The notes below the pieces were generated by a model. The model was not told the origin of the DNA. It was given only the letters and a program-made list of their open reading frames with translations, and made no database searches. DNA of 64,000 bases from Acidimicrobiaceae bacterium (GTDB taxonomy: Bacteria; Actinomycetota; Acidimicrobiia; Acidimicrobiales; Poriferisodalaceae), in NCBI GenBank assembly GCA_002721305.1, contig PBKA01000008.1, positions 1 through 64,000 of the forward strand, written 5' to 3'. A program made the translations under genes and the position numbers. Positions 45,716-53,458 of the stretch are shown here, piece after piece (the first letter of the stretch is position 1; every line of letters starts with the position of its first letter).

Positions 45716-47131
45716 ATGGCCGAAGATCATCAGAGATACCGCATTGACGAACGTCTCCACCACGGCCTAGTTGAGTCCTGGTCAGGGTTAGATCGCACCT
45801 TGGACCGTCCTGTAACAATCCGGATATTGGATCCCTCGAGCGAAGTTGGAAAACGGGTACAGCTCCAAGCGCGATCCCTTGTACGGCTTGAACATCCCTC
45901 TCTTCTCCATGTACTGGACACCATCGAGCTAGACGATCGAGTCGGACTGGTGACAGAAACCCTGCCTGAAACAAGCCTTGAGGAACATCTTGCTTTGGAG
46001 GGGATCCTTTCACCTGAAGAAACTCTTGCTGTCGCCACCCAGCTCGGAGAAGCACTGTTATCCCTTCACTCTGCGGGCTTCGCAATCGGCGATCTCCAAG
46101 CAAAACACATAGGTCGACGCAAAGACGGCACTGTTGTCATCGTTGATGGCCCCCCAACCAGTGACGCAAACACAATCCCCGCACGACCTCAAGACGACAT
46201 AGTGTCCCTTGGTGAATTGATTCATGAGTTGCTTGTCGGCTTTCGACCGCAACTCGACCATCAAGGTCGCCACGAAATTCATCCGGCAATATCCTCATCG
46301 TTCAGGCAACTAATAAGAAGATCAGTTGACCGTGATAACCAATGGTCCGACGCTTCTGCATTGGTACTGGCACTGAGATCCCTCAACCAAGACTTGGACC
46401 GAGTTTCTTCCGTTGTTGAGCCGGGCCAAATCGATTACCTGAAAGCAGAGCGTTCGTGGCTTGCTCCTGCTGCTTTCGTCGGGATTCTGGCCGCGGTCGT
46501 CATCCTGGTAGGTCTACTGGTGACCCGAACTCAAGTCGGTTCCTCACTCGTCGAAAACGTACGCGAAGTGGTCCGATTGGAAGCAGAAGAACCCATAGTC
46601 ATCGACAACTTCGAGAACTCCACTTCAGTAACAACGACGGTGGTCGCTCGGCCTGAATCAATTTCGTCCAAGCTTCTAATTGTCTCGATTGTTCCCTTTG
46701 ATCCAGAGGGTGACGGTCGACGACTGGAACACCCTGAAAAAGTTGAGCTAATCAACAACGGCGACAGCAGCAGCGGTTGGTACACCGAGAGATACACGAC
46801 TGCTGATTTCGGCAAATTGAAAGACGGTGTCGGTCTCATCATTTCGCTGGGTCCCCCGCAACAAATCGACCGCCTCAGAATTAGTTCCCCGACCATCGAT
46901 TGGTCCTTTGAGATTTTTGCCTCTGAAAAAACGGGGGGTGGTATCCAGGAGTGGGGTGATCCCGTCGCCATTCGTGATGAAATCAGTGGAACCATCACCG
47001 TCGATTTGGAAGGTGTGCCAGGGGCGACCTTATTACTCTGGATAACCTCGCTGGGGCGGGAATTGCCAGCGGGTGGTCATCGCGTGACAGTGAGTGAAAT
47101 CTCTGTGACGGGGCGGCCAAAGTATGGATAA
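45716..47131 (+). CDS. Membrane-anchored pseudokinase (MviN C-terminal type)
   Basis: 471 residues in three parts. Residues 1-230 have the Ser/Thr kinase fold, but the beta-3 Lys position is Arg (VTIRIL, 33-38), the catalytic loop reads GDLQAKHI (Asp kept, HRD His and the Asn lost), and DFG reads VDGPP. One membrane helix (about 248-270) follows. Residues 330-471 form an extracellular beta domain (VELINNGDSSSGWYTERYTT, LRISSPTIDWSFEIF) resembling carbohydrate-binding discoidin folds. This equals the region of mycobacterial MviN C-terminal to MurJ, which in mycobacteria is phosphorylated by PknB and bound by FhaA. An active kinase is unlikely. Confidence 0.78.
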   Translation: MAEDHQRYRIDERLHHGLVESWSGLDRTLDRPVTIRILDPSSEVGKRVQLQARSLVRLEHPSLLHVLDTIELDDRVGLVTETLPETSLEEHLALEGILSPEETLAVATQLGEALLSLHSAGFAIGDLQAKHIGRRKDGTVVIVDGPPTSDANTIPARPQDDIVSLGELIHELLVGFRPQLDHQGRHEIHPAISSSFRQLIRRSVDRDNQWSDASALVLALRSLNQDLDRVSSVVEPGQIDYLKAERSWLAPAAFVGILAAVVILVGLLVTRTQVGSSLVENVREVVRLEAEEPIVIDNFENSTSVTTTVVARPESISSKLLIVSIVPFDPEGDGRRLEHPEKVELINNGDSSSGWYTERYTTADFGKLKDGVGLIISLGPPQQIDRLRISSPTIDWSFEIFASEKTGGGIQEWGDPVAIRDEISGTITVDLEGVPGATLLLWITSLGRELPAGGHRVTVSEISVTGRPKYG

Positions 47132-47180
47132 CTCTTTGCCCCAATCCAAATGCATCGAGGCTCCTAGATAAGATCCCTTT

Positions 47181-47486
47181 GTGACTTCTCCCTCAACTGA
47201 AAAGTCATCAGACACCGGTCTGGCGGCACAAGCAACGAAGTTCGTAGTGAGCACCGTTGAGTCAGTGCGTGGGAAGACCACCGGTCCCCTGCTCTTCATC
47301 GCTCGATTGCTCGTCTACAGCATTGTGTTCTTTGTCGCCGTGGTTGCCGGCGTCAGCTTATTGATGATCGCCATGGTGAGAATTGTCAATCAGCTACTCC
47401 CGGGGGATGTTTGGACGACCTATCTTCTGTTGGGCGTGTTTTTCGCTTTGGTTGGAATGTTTCTGTGGTCGAAACGCGCTAGTTGA
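47181..47486 (+). CDS. Small membrane protein (holin-X-like)
   Basis: 101 residues from a GTG. A polar N-terminal 30 residues is followed by two hydrophobic segments (LLFIARLLVYSIVFFVAVVAGVSLLMI and YLLLGVFFALVGMFLW). It resembles small actinobacterial membrane proteins annotated as holin superfamily III, but the role is unknown. It sits between the pseudokinase gene and trxB and probably belongs to their transcript. Confidence 0.65.
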   Translation: MTSPSTEKSSDTGLAAQATKFVVSTVESVRGKTTGPLLFIARLLVYSIVFFVAVVAGVSLLMIAMVRIVNQLLPGDVWTTYLLLGVFFALVGMFLWSKRAS

Positions 47487-47515
47487 GCAAAGGTCTGTAC
47501 CCCAATGGAGACAAT

Positions 47516-48463
47516 GTGAACGACATTCGCGACGTCATAATCATCGGAAGCGGCCCAGCCGGTCTGACGGCTGCGATCTACACCGCTCGAGCGAACATGT
47601 CCCCACTGGTCATTGAAGGAGAACCCTCTTCCACAAGTGACCAGCCAGGGGGCCAATTGATGTTGACGACGGAAGTTGAAAATTACCCCGGTTTTCCAGA
47701 AGGAATTATGGGCCCAGAGTTAATGATGAATTTCCGAGCACAGGCCTCGAGATTTGGTGCCGAGTTCATCACCAACAAGGTGACACGAGTTGACTTCGGC
47801 CAGCACCCGTTCACAATCGAAGTCGGTGACACGAGCTATAGCACCCGCTCAGTGATTGTTTCGACCGGAGCTCAAAGTTTGATGCTGGGTTTGCCCAACG
47901 AAGATCGGCTCATTGGACACGGGGTTTCGACTTGTGCCACATGTGACGGATTTTTTTTCAAAGACCAAGAAATCGCTGTTGTCGGCGGTGGCGACAGTGC
48001 TGTCGAGGAGGCAACCTTCCTGACACGCTTCGCCTCAAAGGTGTACTTAGTGCATCGAAGAGATGAACTTCGCGCTTCGAAAATTATGCGTGACAGGGCA
48101 TTTAACAACCCCAAGATTGAGATTCTTTGGAACAACGAAGTAGTTGAGGTGCACGGCGAGGAAAAGCTTTCCGGGGTCATCCTTGAGAACACGGTTACTA
48201 AAGAAAGGGCTTCCCTGCCTGTAACGGGTCTTTTCATCGCTATTGGACACCAGCCAAACACCTCGCTCTTCGCCGGGCAGTTGGACTTGAAGAGCAACGG
48301 TTATCTCGTTACGAAACCCAACAGCAGTGAGACCCAGGTTCCGGGGGTGTTCGCATGTGGCGACGTTCAGGATGATTACTATCGCCAAGCAATAACTGCG
48401 GCGGGCTCTGGATGCATGGCGGCAATAGACGCTGAAAGATGGCTGGAAGAAACCGGTGAGTGA
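47516..48463 (+). CDS. trxB: Thioredoxin reductase
   Basis: About 315 residues from the GTG at 47516, with GGAGA just upstream; a TTG at 47483 overlapping the previous stop is also possible. FAD-binding VIIIGSGPAGLTAAIYTARA, NADPH-binding AVVGGGDSAVEEATFL, the redox pair CATCDGFF, and the FAD-binding C-terminal FACGDVQDDYYRQAITAAGSG are complete. It reduces the TrxA encoded next. Confidence 0.95.
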   Translation: MNDIRDVIIIGSGPAGLTAAIYTARANMSPLVIEGEPSSTSDQPGGQLMLTTEVENYPGFPEGIMGPELMMNFRAQASRFGAEFITNKVTRVDFGQHPFTIEVGDTSYSTRSVIVSTGAQSLMLGLPNEDRLIGHGVSTCATCDGFFFKDQEIAVVGGGDSAVEEATFLTRFASKVYLVHRRDELRASKIMRDRAFNNPKIEILWNNEVVEVHGEEKLSGVILENTVTKERASLPVTGLFIAIGHQPNTSLFAGQLDLKSNGYLVTKPNSSETQVPGVFACGDVQDDYYRQAITAAGSGCMAAIDAERWLEETGE

Positions 48464-48553
48464 CCACTGATTGAGGTGCTGATAGGCCAGGTAAGCCGAT
48501 AATTAGAAACTGTTTGGGACTAGAGTGCCTTCACCCAAGACAAGGAGTTAAAG

Positions 48554-48877
48554 ATGGCTGAGGGAATTACTGACCTTGACGCAAGTTCATTTGACGAGGC
48601 GATCAGTTCTTCGGACAAACCGGTACTTGTTGACTTTTGGGCTGAGTGGTGCGGTCCTTGCAAAATGATTGCTCCAATTCTCGAAGAAATAGCGTCTGAA
48701 GAAGAGGCCATCCGGATCGCCAAAGTAAACGTAGACGACAGTCCCGATCTCGCTCGACGCTACGAAATCATGAGCATCCCGGCTCTCATTGTTTTCGAAA
48801 ATGGTGAGCCTGCCAAGAAACTCATTGGAGCGAAACCCAAAGGCGCACTGCTGGAGGAGATTGGCGAATTCCTGTAG
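48554..48877 (+). CDS. trxA: Thioredoxin
   Basis: 107-residue thioredoxin with active site WCGPC at residues 32-36 and the cis-Pro segment YEIMSIPALIVFENG. AAGGAG precedes the ATG. Its last codons contain GGAGGAG, which may serve as the ribosome-binding site for the next, overlapping gene. Confidence 0.95.
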   Translation: MAEGITDLDASSFDEAISSSDKPVLVDFWAEWCGPCKMIAPILEEIASEEEAIRIAKVNVDDSPDLARRYEIMSIPALIVFENGEPAKKLIGAKPKGALLEEIGEFL

Positions 48878-49848
48878 ACCCCTCTCTCGTTCGTCCTTTT
48901 GGCATCGGGGCTCAAGGGGACCATGTTCGAGATCTGCAAACCAGATTGATTTCTTTGGGCCACGCCATCGACTCTTTGGACGGTGTTTTTGGCGTTGCCA
49001 CTGACGCTGCCCTCAAAGAGTTCCAAGAACATCGATCTATCGACGTGGACGGCATTTGCGGTCCCCAAACTTGGAGTCAACTCGTCGAGGCTGGACATCG
49101 CCTCGGCTCAAGACTGTTGTATCTCCAATCGCCGCCTCTTCGGGGGGATGATGTGGCCGATCTTCAACGGCTGCTCACCGCTCTTGGTTTTCCTATGGGA
49201 CAAATCGATGGTATCCACGGTCAACAGACGGCCGATGCGCTGGCGGATTTTCAATTAAACGCTGGGTTGGTACCTGATGGGGTCTGTGGTCCTGTAACCG
49301 TCGACTTCTTACACAAAGTCGGTGAGAGGTTCGGTGAGGCATCAGACATCACACGACTGCAGGAGAAGCAAAGATTTCTGAATGCCAGTAGCGAACTGCA
49401 TGGTTACAAGATTCTTCTTGCCGAGAGCGGAGGTCTTGACGCGGTAATCGCATCCCTTCGTCGGTCGTTGTCCGAGGCGGGCGCTGAGGTGCTGACCAGC
49501 CACCACCCTGACTGGAGCAGTCACGCTCAACAAGCAAATACGTTTGGTGCAGATTTATGTATCGGGGTCGAAATTAGGGACGAGGGTTCATCTATTTGCC
49601 ACTTCTTGGGTGATCACTTCGAAAGCCCAACGGGACAACAGCTCGGCTCGTCTATGGCGGAAAGTCTCCGTTCTCTCTTTCCTGACATTTCCTCCCAGGG
49701 CATGAGACTTCCCTTGTTGCGTGAAACGCGGATGCCTGCCTTGTTGTTACGAATAGACGATGTGAACACTCTGGTTCGGAACCACCACGACATGTCGTTG
49801 ATAGTGACTGGCGCTGTCCGGTCCTTCATTGAGGTAGGTCTCGATTAG
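48868..49848 (+). CDS. cwlM: CwlM-like protein: two peptidoglycan-binding domains plus pseudo-amidase
   Basis: The frame contains no ATG, GTG or TTG between the stop at 48805 and a TTG at 48946, yet the first peptidoglycan-binding domain clearly begins earlier (FGIGAQGDHVRDLQTRLISLG, from 48898). An ATT at 48868, 8 bases after GGAGGAG, would give VDPSLVRPFG as N-terminus and 326 residues. A second binding domain (LRGDDVADLQRLLTALGF, VCGPVTVDFL) and an amidase_3-like domain follow. The zinc His of the GHGG motif is missing (LLAESGGLDA). Mycobacterial CwlM has the same layout, also lacks activity and controls MurA. Its place after trxB-trxA and before parB matches mycobacteria. Confidence 0.78.
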   Translation: MPVDPSLVRPFGIGAQGDHVRDLQTRLISLGHAIDSLDGVFGVATDAALKEFQEHRSIDVDGICGPQTWSQLVEAGHRLGSRLLYLQSPPLRGDDVADLQRLLTALGFPMGQIDGIHGQQTADALADFQLNAGLVPDGVCGPVTVDFLHKVGERFGEASDITRLQEKQRFLNASSELHGYKILLAESGGLDAVIASLRRSLSEAGAEVLTSHHPDWSSHAQQANTFGADLCIGVEIRDEGSSICHFLGDHFESPTGQQLGSSMAESLRSLFPDISSQGMRLPLLRETRMPALLLRIDDVNTLVRNHHDMSLIVTGAVRSFIEVGLD

Positions 49849-49866
49849 AGGTTTACGACATTCTTG

Positions 49867-50841
49867 TTATTGATGTCCCCCGTTGAGGTGTTCTTGGTGT
49901 GTGTAGATAAGGTCATATATTCGCTGTAGATCACTTAAAGTGGCAAAGTCGATCACTAGTTTTCCACGTTTTTTGCTCATTTGAACACTCACAGTGGTAT
50001 TTAGGTAATCGCCGAGTTGCCTCTGCACTTCCAACGCAGAGGCCTCCGGCAAAGAGGTCTTCGCTGTCGGTTGGGAGTCTCCTTTTGAGGGCTTGGAACC
50101 ACCGCGAGCTATTTCTTCAGCCTCCCGAACAGAAAGATTTTCCCGCATGATCTTGTGCAAAAGCTTCGATTGAAGTGTTTCTGAGTCACATGCCAGTAAC
50201 GCCCGGGCATGCCCAGCTGTGAGGTCTCCGCTGACCAGTGCTAGTTGAATGTTTGCCGGCAACTCGAGCAGTCTCAACGAGTTGGAAATGGTTGCCCTGC
50301 CTTTCCCAAGGCGCTCTCCAAGTTCCCCGTGTGTCACACCGAAGTCGTCTATGAGGTGCTGAAAGGCAGCTGCCTCCTCCACGGGGTTGAGGTCCTCTCG
50401 GTGCAAATTCTCGACCAAGGCCTCTATCAGGCTTAACTCTGCGTCTGAATTGCGGATCACCGCGGGAATTGTTTTCTTTCCCGCCCGTTGAGATGCTCTC
50501 CATCGCCGCTCCCCCGCGACCAATTCATAGGGCTTGTCACCAGATGAAGCCCTCACCACTACCGGCTGTAGTACTCCGAAGCGTTCGATTGAATCCGCGA
50601 GCACCTTTAACGCATCGTCATCAAATGCCTTTCTCGGTTGTAGTTGATTGACCCCAATTTCCTCCAGTGGGATCTCAATATAAACACCAAGCCGCCCAGC
50701 GTCTGTCGTCCCGGCGGATGCTTGAGCATCCGCTGCGGTGGCAACCTTCCTGTCGCCGGTCATGGCTGTATTTGTTGGACTCGGGCCAGGTATCAACGCT
50801 CCCAAACCTCGTCCCAGTCCCCCGTGTGGGCGCGCCATCAT
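49867..50841 (-). CDS. parB: Chromosome partition protein ParB
   Basis: 324-residue CTPase and DNA-binding clamp. The N-terminus GGLGRGLGALIP is typical. The CTP-binding region includes ELVAGERRWRASQRAGKKTIPAVIR and SLIEALVENLHREDLNPVEEAAA, the helix-turn-helix is VTHGELGERLGKGRATISNSLRLL, and a C-terminal dimer domain ends the protein. Its ATG overlaps the parA stop and follows AAGGAGT. It binds the parS sites at 51721 and 51756. Confidence 0.95.
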   Translation of the reverse strand: MMARPHGGLGRGLGALIPGPSPTNTAMTGDRKVATAADAQASAGTTDAGRLGVYIEIPLEEIGVNQLQPRKAFDDDALKVLADSIERFGVLQPVVVRASSGDKPYELVAGERRWRASQRAGKKTIPAVIRNSDAELSLIEALVENLHREDLNPVEEAAAFQHLIDDFGVTHGELGERLGKGRATISNSLRLLELPANIQLALVSGDLTAGHARALLACDSETLQSKLLHKIMRENLSVREAEEIARGGSKPSKGDSQPTAKTSLPEASALEVQRQLGDYLNTTVSVQMSKKRGKLVIDFATLSDLQRIYDLIYTHQEHLNGGHQ

Positions 50842-51632
50842 GGACTCCTTTCCGACTCGCTAAAATTTGTCATCTGTCGCCGAATGATTTCATTGGCAAC
50901 CGCCCTATAGGCGGCCGCCCCCCGACTTGAAGGGTCGTACAATTCGATCGGTTGCCCGTAACTGGGGGCCTCAGATAACCGAACCGATCGTGGCACCACT
51001 GTCGTTAACACAAGGTCGCCGAAATGGGCTCGGACTTCTTCCGCTACTTCTTGGGCTAAGCGCGTCCGAGCGTCGAACATAACCAAGACTATGGCGGTAA
51101 CTTCTAACTCGGGGTTAAGCCCTTCTCGCACCAATTGAACGTTTTTTAACAGCTGGGTCAGTCCTTCTAACGCGTAGTACTCGCATTGCAAGGGAACTAC
51201 TACTTCAGCCGCGGCCGCCAAGCTGTTAACGGTGAGCATTCCCAAGCTAGGTGGACAATCAATGAAGATATAGTCGTAGTCTTTTTCGACTAACGAGATT
51301 GCCGACCGGAGTCGTAGTTCTCTGCTGAACATTGGAACGAGTTCAATTTCAGCGCCAGCGAGATCCATTGTCGCGGGTAAAAGGTCCAAGCCCTCCACAA
51401 CGGTTCTGGTTCGTGCCGCTCTAATGGGGAGTTGTTGGACGACAACGTTGTAGCTCGAGCTCTCAACATCATGGGGACTAATCCCAAGCCCTGTCGTCGC
51501 ATTGCCCTGAGGGTCAAGGTCTATGAGGAGTGTCCGCTTCCCCGAGAGAGCAACATTGGCGGCGACACTTACAACCGTGGTGGTCTTCCCTACTCCGCCT
51601 TTTTGGTTGGCGACGGCAAGAATTCGTGGCAT
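50838..51632 (-). CDS. parA: Chromosome partition ATPase ParA
   Basis: 264-residue deviant Walker ATPase: AVANQKGGVGKTTTVVSVAANVA, LLIDLDPQGNATTGLGI, YIFIDCPPSLGMLTVNSLAAA, and a basic C-terminal region for nonspecific DNA binding. It forms an operon with parB and is separated from rsmG by a 140-base spacer that holds two parS sites. Confidence 0.96.
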   Translation of the reverse strand: MPRILAVANQKGGVGKTTTVVSVAANVALSGKRTLLIDLDPQGNATTGLGISPHDVESSSYNVVVQQLPIRAARTRTVVEGLDLLPATMDLAGAEIELVPMFSRELRLRSAISLVEKDYDYIFIDCPPSLGMLTVNSLAAAAEVVVPLQCEYYALEGLTQLLKNVQLVREGLNPELEVTAIVLVMFDARTRLAQEVAEEVRAHFGDLVLTTVVPRSVRLSEAPSYGQPIELYDPSSRGAAAYRAVANEIIRRQMTNFSESERSP

Positions 51633-51720
51633 TCCTGGCCTCTTTGAAATGTCGAATTAGCAATGTGTGGACAGGCCAATCTCAGTCTTTCGCGACGAGC
51701 AGGTCAAGGATTTACCCGAC

Positions 51721-51736
51721 GGTTTCACGTGAAACA
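51721..51736. promoter_or_regulatory. parS site 1
   Basis: GGTTTCACGTGAAACA matches the bacterial parS consensus TGTTTCACGTGAAACA at 15 of 16 positions. It lies in the parA-rsmG spacer, as expected for ParB loading near the origin. Confidence 0.93.
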
Positions 51737-51755
51737 TGATTAATTGCCCGTTTGT

Positions 51756-51771
51756 GGTTTCACGTGAAACA
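51756..51771. promoter_or_regulatory. parS site 2
   Basis: A second copy of GGTTTCACGTGAAACA, identical to the first and spaced 35 bases centre to centre, ends two bases before the rsmG stop codon. Both sites share the same deviation from consensus at position 1. Confidence 0.93.
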
Positions 51772-51772
51772 T

Positions 51773-52387
51773 TCAAAACAGAGGCTTCTTGCGAATTCGG
51801 GCCCATTTTCTGGGCACACCGGATTCGGGGAAGTTAGCCAATGACATAGTGACGAACCTCGGCGGCCCCTCAACAACCGTCAGCTTCTCAAACCCCAGCG
51901 CTCCCAGGGGTCCAGACGGCCAGCGTTCCTCTGACGGCTCGGGAGGTTCACTCACTACCAAGCGGCCGCCCCGGGACAACAACGCCACAGCACATTCAAC
52001 GGTCGCAGACGGGGGGCCGAAAGAACGACTGAAAACGCCGTCGTATCGTGCCCTATATAAAGGATTGTGAGCTACTTCAGACGCATCACCAGTCACTACT
52101 TCAACGTTTTCTGCTGCTCCTATTTCGCGCAGTGCATTTTCTAAAAACTTTGCGCGTGCTACTGATCGGTCTATAAGAGTCAGCTCTAAATCGGGTCGTT
52201 CCAGAGCTACCAGAAGCCCCGGCAAGCCTCCGCCCGAGCCCAAGTCACACCATTTCGAGTTTGGAGTCGGCCGCGCTGCTTGCAGATGTGCCTGGGCATG
52301 GTGGATGTATTTACCAATGTCACCCGTACCGATATACCCAAGGACTTGTGCTCGCCTGAGGGTTGCGGTCAGTGCCGCCTGCCTCAC
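51773..52387 (-). CDS. rsmG: 16S rRNA (guanine-N7) methyltransferase RsmG
   Basis: 204-residue methyltransferase with the SAM-binding motif WCDLGSGGGLPGLLVALERP and the following LTLIDRSVARAKFLENALREIG. FSRSFGPPSATVECAVALLSRGGRLVVSEPP is the family C-terminal part. It starts with GTG. It is also known as gidB and keeps its usual place between jag and parA. Confidence 0.94.
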   Translation of the reverse strand: MRQAALTATLRRAQVLGYIGTGDIGKYIHHAQAHLQAARPTPNSKWCDLGSGGGLPGLLVALERPDLELTLIDRSVARAKFLENALREIGAAENVEVVTGDASEVAHNPLYRARYDGVFSRSFGPPSATVECAVALLSRGGRLVVSEPPEPSEERWPSGPLGALGFEKLTVVEGPPRFVTMSLANFPESGVPRKWARIRKKPLF

Positions 52388-52395
52388 GACTTCTC

Positions 52396-52884
52396 TCAGT
52401 CGTCAGCTACAACAAGGACGACTCTGCGTCGCGGTTCGTCACCCACTGAAACTGTGCCGACGCCGCTGATTTCATTGACCGCATCATGCACTACTTTGCG
52501 ATCAGCGGCATTCATCGGTTCCAAACCCTTTTCGACGCCGGACTCGACAACGTTTTGTGCCAATTCTTGAACGTATGCGGTTAAGGCTTCCCGGCGCCGG
52601 CTCCGATAGCCGCCGACATCGACTCTGATGCGCGCACGGTTGAGCCCGGGCAGGCGCCGTTGGAGCATCGTTTTCGAGACCTCATGGATTGCGACGAGAT
52701 GATTCCCCTTGGGCCCAATGAGAAGTCCCAACTCCTTGTCGTCACCGGTGAGGTTCACTTCAAAACTGTCTTCATCGGCTGATACGTTTTCTGCTTGTGC
52801 GGTGACGCCAAATGATTGGGCGAGGCCTACCAGAAACTCACCCACCATTTGTTGTTGTTCTTCAACGTTGGCTTCAGTTGTCAT
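52396..52884 (-). CDS. KH-R3H RNA-binding protein (KhpB/Jag, C-terminal part)
   Basis: 162-residue protein with a KH domain (LTGDDKELGLLIGPKGNHLVAIHEV) and an R3H domain (DVGGYRSRRREALTAYVQELA, then MNAADRKVVHDAVNEI). The Jag_N domain that normally begins this protein is missing and is encoded by the preceding gene at 52919. A CAGGAGA Shine-Dalgarno sequence lies 5 bases before the ATG, and the frame is intact, so this is a genuine separate gene. It likely binds RNA together with KhpA. Confidence 0.9.
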   Translation of the reverse strand: MTTEANVEEQQQMVGEFLVGLAQSFGVTAQAENVSADEDSFEVNLTGDDKELGLLIGPKGNHLVAIHEVSKTMLQRRLPGLNRARIRVDVGGYRSRRREALTAYVQELAQNVVESGVEKGLEPMNAADRKVVHDAVNEISGVGTVSVGDEPRRRVVLVVADD

Positions 52885-52918
52885 TGCAGTCTCCTGCTCT
52901 TGTTCGCGGGATATCTCC

Positions 52919-53455
52919 CTAGTGGTCGATCTTCCTTGTCCGACGAGCTGTTGTCGGGTGTTCTCTTGAGGGGTTGTCGTTGTTGGTTGTCGAACGTATG
53001 TTCGATGACCGTTTGGCTGCCCCGTCTGCCTTCAAGGTGCGTTTGCGCGTCGTGGAAACCGCACCTTCTTTCCGATCGTTAGCGACACCACTGCGTTGTT
53101 CCTGGTGATTAGGTGGGTTCGGCGAACGCTTACGTTTGTGGTTTTCAGCGGGTTTCCGCTTAGGGGCACGCTGTTGTTTTTGGGCGTTGGATTTCCGTTC
53201 CGCTGCAGAACCCTTGTTCTTGGCTTTGTTCTGTTTGTTCGATCGTGGGGGGCGCCGCCGGTCTCGCTTGGCTGGGGCCGCTACCGGACGTACACGGCTT
53301 CTTATTTGGGCTCGTCGGGTGCCGAACCCGAGGAGCGCTCTCCTAGGTGCCTTGAGCACCTCGTACTCTACGTCATCGTATGTGACGGACAACTGGTCCA
53401 ATGCGGCCTCTAGTGCTTCTTCCTCGGTCGAACCTGTTGTAACGATCCAATCCAT
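52919..53455 (-). CDS. Jag_N-domain protein with long basic tail
   Basis: 178 residues. The first 55 or so are a Jag_N domain (GSTEEEALEAALDQLSVTYDDVEYEVLKAPRRALLGFG). The rest is low complexity and strongly basic, rich in Lys, Arg, Asn, Gln and Pro (PAKRDRRRPPRSNKQNKAKN and similar), and ends RRTRKIDH. It corresponds to the N-terminal part of Jag, encoded here as a separate gene. It follows yidC by 3 bases and is 34 bases ahead of the KH-R3H gene. The basic tail probably binds RNA or ribosomes (inference). Confidence 0.8.
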   Translation of the reverse strand: MDWIVTTGSTEEEALEAALDQLSVTYDDVEYEVLKAPRRALLGFGTRRAQIRSRVRPVAAPAKRDRRRPPRSNKQNKAKNKGSAAERKSNAQKQQRAPKRKPAENHKRKRSPNPPNHQEQRSGVANDRKEGAVSTTRKRTLKADGAAKRSSNIRSTTNNDNPSREHPTTARRTRKIDH

Positions 53456-53458
53456 TTT

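Noticed and set aside
52880-52925. Frameshift or sequence error as the cause of the split jag
   Set aside because: The downstream part has a good Shine-Dalgarno sequence and start, and the upstream part ends in a long basic tail not found before KH domains, so two genes fit better. This cannot be fully excluded without relatives.
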